Positions 59,412-64,000 of a stretch of 64,000 nt of DNA are shown here, piece after piece. The notes beneath the pieces were generated by a model, which was not told the DNA's origin, did not search any database, and saw only the letters and a list, made by a program, of their open reading frames with translations. This stretch comes from Oscillospiraceae bacterium (GTDB lineage: Bacteria; Bacillota; Clostridia; Oscillospirales; Oscillospiraceae). The translations under genes were made by a program, and so were the position numbers. Positions within the stretch are counted from its first letter, which is position 1; every line of letters starts with the position of its first letter. Location of the stretch: contig JAFRER010000010.1 in the NCBI GenBank assembly GCA_017434755.1, forward strand, positions 62,001 through 126,000. The letters are read 5' to 3'.

Positions 59412-62400
59412 GGTCAGAGCCACGAAGGAACAGCATGCGGCGATGGAACTGCGGGGCGGATCCCTGCTGGTGTCCGCCGGAGCGGGAAGCGGAAAGACAT
59501 GGGTGCTCACCCGAAGGCTCATGGGCTATGTCGATCCGGACCGCAAGGAAGAGAAAGCGGCCGATATAACGGATTTTCTCGTTATCACATTTACAAGGGC
59601 CGCCGCGGGAGAACTGAAGACCAGGATAGCCGAGGCCATATCCAAGGCTGCCTCAGAGGAGAGCGCGAGACCGGATCCGGACAAAAAAAGACTTGCCCAT
59701 CTGCGCATGCAGACGGCACTCACCGGGAAAGCGCACATCAGCACCATTCACTCCTTCTGCTCGGATATCATCCGGGAATTCGGCACAGCGGCCGGGATCC
59801 GAGCGGACTTCAAGGTGATAGAGGATGAACGAGCAGAGGCCATTAAGGCCTCGGCGCTCAACAGAGTCCTGGAGCAGCGCTATGCGTCTCCCGAAAGCTA
59901 TCCGGGATTCACAGACCTTTCCGACAGGCTCTGCCGCGGCAGGGATGACAGGCTGCTTTCCGGGATGGTAACGACCTTCTATAATAAACTTCAAAGCCAG
60001 ACGTATCCGGAAGTCTGGGCGGAAGCACAGAAACAGGTCCTGGAAAGAGAATACGCCGATCTTGCGGATTCTCCCTGGGGAAAAGAGATCCTCCGGATGA
60101 ACCGCCGGAAGGTTTTGTACCTGAAGAGGAAGATGGACCGCGCCGTGCGGGAGCTTGAGGAGGAAAACGGCAGAACAAAGGAAAAATACCTGGAGAGCTT
60201 CTCTGCAGTCTCTGCGAGTCTCGGCCTGCTCTGTTCCGCGATGGACTTTGAGAACGGTGGCAGCTGGGAGAAATGCTGTCTGGCGGCAAACATAGAGTTT
60301 CCCACACTGAAAAAACTCACGAATCCGGATGACCCTGATTTCAAGGACAGGATGACGAGGGTGTGGAACAGCTGTAAAAAATCCTGCGCAGGAATCAGCA
60401 AAGACTTCGCAGGAGATCAGGCAAAGATGCTTGCCGATATCCGTGAGACCGTGCCCGCGCTTGAAGCGCTGCTGGATATCGTTCTCGCCTTCGGGGAAGA
60501 GTATCAAAAAGAAAAGCAGCGGAACGCCCTCATGGATTACGCGGACCTCGAACATGTCGCGGCCCGGCTGCTCACTGATGAAAACGGAATGCCGACGGAA
60601 ACGGCACGGACCGTTGCCGGAAGATTTACCGAGATCATGGTGGATGAGTATCAGGATGTGAGCCGTGTTCAGAATGCAATCTTCAGCGCGGTCTCGAAAG
60701 ACGGGAGCAATCTTTTCCTGGTGGGGGATATCAAGCAGTCTATTTACCGGTTCCGGCTTGCCGACCCCGGGATTTTCCGAAAAAGATACGAGAGTTTTCA
60801 GGACTGGCGGCTCTCCGGCGGACCCGGACCGAAACGGATCTCCCTGCGGGACAACTTCCGCTCGGGCGCGCGGATAATCGACGCGATAAACAGCGTTTTC
60901 CGGAACTGCATGTCAGTCCCGCTCGGAGATATCGACTATTCCTCTCCGGACCAGCAGCTCAAAGTCCCGGATGAAAACGCCTTTGACGGGGAAAGACCGG
61001 AGCTTGTGCTCCTGCAGCCCCCTTCCGCGGAGGATGTCCCGGAGGATCTCGGGAAAGCCATCGACTATGAAGCCGGATGGGTCGCGGGAGAGATCCGCCG
61101 GATACTCGACAGCGGTGTTCTGACAGGCGGAGGGGAAAAGCCGCCGCGCAGGATCGAACCAGCCGATATTGCCATACTCCTGCGCTCGTACAGATCAGCC
61201 GAGCCGGCCTTCCGAAGAGAACTCGAGAAAGCCGGCATCCCGGTCCGCTCCGATGCTCCGGACGATTTCATGAGCGAACCGGAGACAGCGTTCATTGTGA
61301 ACATGCTTTCCGTGACAGACAATCCGCATAAGGACGTGCCGCTGCTGGCGGTGCTCCGCTCCCCCGCGTTTTCCTTCTCACCGGATGAGCTCGCCGCGGT
61401 CCGGGCGGCAAAGAAGGACGCGGATCTCTATGAAGCACTGACGGAAGCCGCCGTGACGGACGAAAAATGCAAATGCTTTTTGGCGTCGCTGAAGGAACTG
61501 AGAGATCTTGCTCCGGGGCTGCCTGTGACGGAACTTGTCTGGAAGATCATTTGCGACAACGATCTTTTAGCCACGGCATCCGCCATGAAGGACGGCATGC
61601 ATCGGCGGGACAGGCTGCTGCACTTTATAGAGTGCTCCGCCGAATATGAAGAGAGCGGCTACATGGGGCTCCATGCCTTCACGGGCTGGCTCAGCCGCCG
61701 GGCGGGAAAGGCTCCGGCCTCCGGAACGGGCAGCGGCGTAACGATTATGTCCGTTCATAAATCGAAGGGGCTTGAGTTTCCGGTGGTATTCCTCTGCGGC
61801 ACGGGCAAACGTTTCAATACGGAGGACTCAAAGGGCAGAGTGCTTTTTGACCCGGAGCTGGGCCTTGGGGCAGAAATCGTGGATACCGAAAGAAAGATAC
61901 GCCGGCCGACCGCCGCAAAGACCGCCATTGCCGGAAAGATCAGGCGCGAGAACCTCTCCGAGGGGATGCGGCTTCTCTACGTGGCGCTCACGAGGGCAAA
62001 GGAGAGGCTGATCATCACCGGAACCGTAAAAGACGCGGATACATTCACGGAAAGCATCCGGGAGGGCATCTCCGGCCCTGTTCCCGATCCGGAGCTGCTC
62101 GCCTCATATGACACGCAGCTCAAATGGCTGACTGCGGCCTCGATCGTGGACGGAGGGATGACGTTCGACCGGAGAGTGGTCCGTCTGGAAGCAGCTCCCG
62201 CCGAAGACACCGGGAACGATGAGCCTGTCCTGCCGGAGCCGGATGCCGCGGAAGTCGAAAGGCTGGAAAAGATCCTGCGCGACAGCATCAGGATGGAGTA
62301 TCCTTACGCGGACGACATCGGGCTGCCCTCCAAGATCACGGCGACCGAACTGAAGGGGCTGCAGACCCCCGATGAGGAGGCAGCCGCTCTTGTGCCGGAA

Positions 62401-62985
62401 TACGAGGATCCGGCGGCAGATTTTCCGCTTCCGGACTTCGGCGGGAAGGACATGCCTCTGAGCGCGGCGGAGAAAGGAACGGCCGCGCATCTGCTCCTGC
62501 AGCATATCGATCCTGATAAGACCGCGGACGCGGAGTCCGTGCGGCAGGAGATCGAAAGGCTCAGACGGGAGGGTTTCCTCTCCGACAGGCAGGCGGAGTC
62601 GGTCGATCCCGCTCCGGTCATCCGGCTGTTCACTTCGGATATCGGGAAAAGGATGTGCGCAGCCGCGAGAAACGGCAGATTGCGAAGGGAATTCCGCTTT
62701 TCGCTGCTTTCGGACGCAAGGGACTTTTTCGAGACCGATTCGAAAGAACAGATCCTGCTGCAGGGCGTGGCAGACTGCTTCTTCGAAGAGGATGACGGCA
62801 TCGTGATCGTCGACTACAAGACGGACAGGGTGTTTGCAGAGGAGGACATACAGGCACGGGCCGAGTATTACAGAGGGCAGATCGGGGCATATGCACAGGC
62901 GCTGTCGAGGATCTGCGGCAGAAACGTGAAGGAAAGCGTGCTGTTCTTCCTTGCTCCGGGGAAGGAGATAAAGCTTGTTCCCTGA
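59404..62985 (+). CDS. addA: Helicase-nuclease AddA subunit
   Basis: UvrD-like 3'-5' helicase and nuclease that pairs with AddB. The 1193-residue product shows motif I SAGAGSGKTWVLTRR (about 24-38), motif Ia VITFTRAAAGELKTRI, motif II VDEYQDVSRVQ, motif III GDIKQSIYRFR, motif V MSVHKSKGLEFPVVF, motif VI LLYVALTRAKERLII, and a C-terminal RecB-like nuclease (EDDGIVIVDYKTDRV). The ATG at 59404 is preferred to a GTG at 59395, since GGAGG (59390-59394) abuts the latter. It forms one operon with addB. rpmE follows with its own promoter. Confidence 0.95.
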   Translation: MPEVRATKEQHAAMELRGGSLLVSAGAGSGKTWVLTRRLMGYVDPDRKEEKAADITDFLVITFTRAAAGELKTRIAEAISKAASEESARPDPDKKRLAHLRMQTALTGKAHISTIHSFCSDIIREFGTAAGIRADFKVIEDERAEAIKASALNRVLEQRYASPESYPGFTDLSDRLCRGRDDRLLSGMVTTFYNKLQSQTYPEVWAEAQKQVLEREYADLADSPWGKEILRMNRRKVLYLKRKMDRAVRELEEENGRTKEKYLESFSAVSASLGLLCSAMDFENGGSWEKCCLAANIEFPTLKKLTNPDDPDFKDRMTRVWNSCKKSCAGISKDFAGDQAKMLADIRETVPALEALLDIVLAFGEEYQKEKQRNALMDYADLEHVAARLLTDENGMPTETARTVAGRFTEIMVDEYQDVSRVQNAIFSAVSKDGSNLFLVGDIKQSIYRFRLADPGIFRKRYESFQDWRLSGGPGPKRISLRDNFRSGARIIDAINSVFRNCMSVPLGDIDYSSPDQQLKVPDENAFDGERPELVLLQPPSAEDVPEDLGKAIDYEAGWVAGEIRRILDSGVLTGGGEKPPRRIEPADIAILLRSYRSAEPAFRRELEKAGIPVRSDAPDDFMSEPETAFIVNMLSVTDNPHKDVPLLAVLRSPAFSFSPDELAAVRAAKKDADLYEALTEAAVTDEKCKCFLASLKELRDLAPGLPVTELVWKIICDNDLLATASAMKDGMHRRDRLLHFIECSAEYEESGYMGLHAFTGWLSRRAGKAPASGTGSGVTIMSVHKSKGLEFPVVFLCGTGKRFNTEDSKGRVLFDPELGLGAEIVDTERKIRRPTAAKTAIAGKIRRENLSEGMRLLYVALTRAKERLIITGTVKDADTFTESIREGISGPVPDPELLASYDTQLKWLTAASIVDGGMTFDRRVVRLEAAPAEDTGNDEPVLPEPDAAEVERLEKILRDSIRMEYPYADDIGLPSKITATELKGLQTPDEEAAALVPEYEDPAADFPLPDFGGKDMPLSAAEKGTAAHLLLQHIDPDKTADAESVRQEIERLRREGFLSDRQAESVDPAPVIRLFTSDIGKRMCAAARNGRLRREFRFSLLSDARDFFETDSKEQILLQGVADCFFEEDDGIVIVDYKTDRVFAEEDIQARAEYYRGQIGAYAQALSRICGRNVKESVLFFLAPGKEIKLVP

Positions 62986-62998
62986 GAATAAAAAATGC

Positions 62999-63027
62999 TT
63001 GCAATATCGCGGACCCTGTGATATATT
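62999..63027 (+). promoter_or_regulatory. Promoter of rpmE
   Basis: TTGCAA (62999-63004), 17 bases, TATATT (63022-63027), just after the addA stop. Confidence 0.8.
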
Positions 63028-63036
63028 CTCTCTTGC

Positions 63037-63074
63037 GTCTTGTAACTATGCCCCCCTGGGGGCACAATCAAGAC
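63037..63074 (+). ncRNA. Structured leader of rpmE (L31-leader-like)
   Basis: GTCTTG (63037-63042) pairs with CAAGAC (63069-63074) and encloses a GC-rich hairpin TGCCCC (63049-63054) with GGGGCA (63059-63064), between the promoter and the rpmE ribosome binding site. This is where L31 leader RNAs, thought to be bound by L31, are known in several phyla. It was recognised by position and folding only; no consensus match is claimed. Confidence 0.6.
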
Positions 63075-63101
63075 AGCCTTTGATGATACAGGAGAAAAGC
63101 A

Positions 63102-63302
63102 ATGAAGGAAGGAATACATCCCAACTACAAGCAGACCACCATCAAATGCGCCTGCGGCGCTGTCATAGAGACAGGCTCCACCAAGCAGAACATCACCGTT
63201 GAGATCTGCTCCAAATGCCATCCGTTCTATACCGGAAAGCAGAAGCTCGTGGACACCAGCGGACGTGTGGATAAGTTCAACAGGAAATACGGTCTCAAGT
63301 AA
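63102..63302 (+). CDS. rpmE: 50S ribosomal protein L31 (zinc form)
   Basis: A 66-residue 50S protein that bridges the central protuberance to the 30S head. It starts [19 protein letters not shown] and has the zinc-binding C16, C18 (CAC) and C37, C40 (CSKC), so it is the zinc-containing form. AGGAGAAAAGC lies upstream of the ATG. It stands alone behind addBA with its own promoter, a structured leader and a terminator. Confidence 0.96.
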   Translation: MKEGIHPNYKQTTIKCACGAVIETGSTKQNITVEICSKCHPFYTGKQKLVDTSGRVDKFNRKYGLK

Positions 63303-63322
63303 TTGCGTGATCAAGTAGAAAG

Positions 63323-63356
63323 GGTCCGCGTCGAAAGACGCGGACCTTAGTTTTTT
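63323..63356 (+). terminator. Terminator after rpmE
   Basis: GGTCCGCGTC (63323-63332) pairs perfectly with GACGCGGACC (63337-63346), loop GAAA, then TTAGTTTTTT. Confidence 0.93.
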
Positions 63357-63380
63357 CAAGGGATTTTTTGCGAATAGCGA

Positions 63381-63418
63381 TTTACAAACAGAAAGAATGG
63401 GTGTAAAATTTAATTAAA
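63381..63418 (+). promoter_or_regulatory. Promoter and palindromic operator candidate of the MarR gene
   Basis: TTTACA (63381-63386), 17 bases, TAAAAT (63404-63409). The palindrome TTTAATTAAA (63409-63418) begins at the -10 end and would cover the start of transcription, a typical place for MarR self-repression. Confidence 0.65.
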
Positions 63419-63459
63419 GAATTTGAACATATTCTGCGTTTCGACAGGAGTGTGTGAAT

Positions 63460-63933
63460 ATGAAAAACAAAGAAGCGGTAGAGAAGAATTTCCTTGATAT
63501 ATACAATAAGATGAGACTTTTGTTTTTCCATGACATTTTCGGGGTGATCAGGGAGAGAGAAGGGTCTCTTTCCGCCATGGAGGCTTTTTCCGTCGAGGTC
63601 ATAGAGATCCTCGGAGAACCGACCATAGGCCAGTTCGCGGATTTTCTCAACATCTCCCAGTCCAATGCCACCTATAAGGTCAACAGCCTGATCAAAAAGG
63701 GATACATCGAAAAACAGAATTCCACCGTGGACAGACGGGAGTATCACTTGATCCTGTCGCAGAAATACTACAATTACCGGGCGCTGATGGGAGCGTATAT
63801 CGATAAGCTCATCGACAGGATGGGAGAAGGCTTTTCGGAGAAGGAACTGGAACAGTTCAACGGCTTCCTGGAGACGATCAATACGAAGATGATGCCGGAA
63901 TACGACGAGATCGTATCCGGGCAGGAGCAGTAA
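63460..63933 (+). CDS. MarR family transcriptional regulator
   Basis: A 157-residue winged-helix protein: N-terminal dimerisation helix, helix-turn-helix TIGQFADFLNISQSNATYKVNSLIKKGYIEKQ (about 57-89), the wing with STVDRREYHLILS (the DxRE/R motif of the beta-wing), and C-terminal helices for dimerisation. Ligand and targets are unknown. The ATG at 63460 has AGGAG 9 bases upstream; the in-frame GTG at 63454 is too close. No efflux or oxidative-stress gene follows inside the window; a terminator ends the unit directly. Confidence 0.88.
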   Translation: MKNKEAVEKNFLDIYNKMRLLFFHDIFGVIREREGSLSAMEAFSVEVIEILGEPTIGQFADFLNISQSNATYKVNSLIKKGYIEKQNSTVDRREYHLILSQKYYNYRALMGAYIDKLIDRMGEGFSEKELEQFNGFLETINTKMMPEYDEIVSGQEQ

Positions 63934-63946
63934 GAATACGTAAAAA

Positions 63947-63990
63947 GAAAAAACGGAGAAGGGGTTTCCCTTCTCCGTTTTTTCTTTCTT
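63947..63990 (+). terminator. Terminator of the MarR gene
   Basis: The 17-bp stem 63947-63963 pairs with 63968-63984 (core CGGAGAAGGG with CCCTTCTCCG), and runs into T-rich sequence. Confidence 0.92.
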
Positions 63991-64000
63991 CGTACCGGGA

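Overview
The window looks like chromosomal DNA from a fairly GC-rich (roughly 55 %) anaerobic Firmicute, most like a gut Clostridia/Oscillospiraceae (Ruminococcaceae-type) bacterium. The grounds are: the Firmicutes order spc-adk-map-infA-rpmJ-rpsM-rpsK-rpsD-rpoA-rplQ; a zinc-type S14; zinc-lid adenylate kinase; AddAB instead of RecBCD; ThiT and QueT vitamin/precursor carriers, each under a riboswitch; YmdB; ECF sigma/anti-sigma-like pairs; and strong AGGAGG ribosome binding sites with many TTG/GTG starts.

Layout. 1-10.2 kb: the distal part of the ribosomal super-operon, from a 5'-truncated rplN to rplQ, with secY, adk, map, infA and rpoA. Two unusually structured spacers lie in front of rpsH and rpsM. 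10.2-19.7 kb: an accessory redox/catabolic region in three transcription units: (i) two xylose-isomerase-like TIM barrels plus a VOC protein; (ii) a divergent flavodoxin-fold FMN reductase with a zinc ribbon; (iii) a ROK regulator, a NuoG-like/GltD-like iron-sulfur flavoprotein fusion, a NuoF-tail/ferredoxin protein and a fumarate-reductase-type flavoprotein. This is the best candidate for an undescribed pathway in the window. 19.8-27.3 kb: NUDIX hydrolase, an SSB-like small protein, a split chromate transporter, an ECF sigma factor with a membrane partner, an ACP-like protein with a CocE-type hydrolase, and a lipoprotein. 27.6-35.3 kb: a tightly overlapping aromatic amino acid operon in which chorismate mutase is fused to AroB and AroE to AroK, followed by aroC, aroQ, aroA, tyrA, DAHP synthase and a GNAT. 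35.4-38.9 kb: amidohydrolase, large lipoprotein, PRTase. 38.9-41.3 kb: probable remnant of an integrated element (GtrII-like membrane protein, decayed tyrosine integrase) beside tRNA-Arg(ACG). 41.4-46.6 kb: a membrane-anchored TIR protein, then YmdB and a YhaO/YhaN-like nuclease-ATPase pair. 46.7-50.3 kb: dCMP deaminase, queH, a preQ1 riboswitch with queT, galU, and a TPP riboswitch with thiT. 50.3-55.8 kb: a MacAB-like exporter with two different membrane-fusion proteins. 56-63 kb: addB-addA. 63-64 kb: rpmE with a structured leader, and a MarR regulator.

How the genes work together: the two ends are core translation and recombination functions. The middle holds biosynthesis (chorismate, tyrosine, queuosine salvage, thiamine uptake) mixed with envelope, sensing and redox modules that look accessory. 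Predicted promoters and terminators divide the window into about twenty transcription units. All assignments come from reading motifs by eye; no database search was run.
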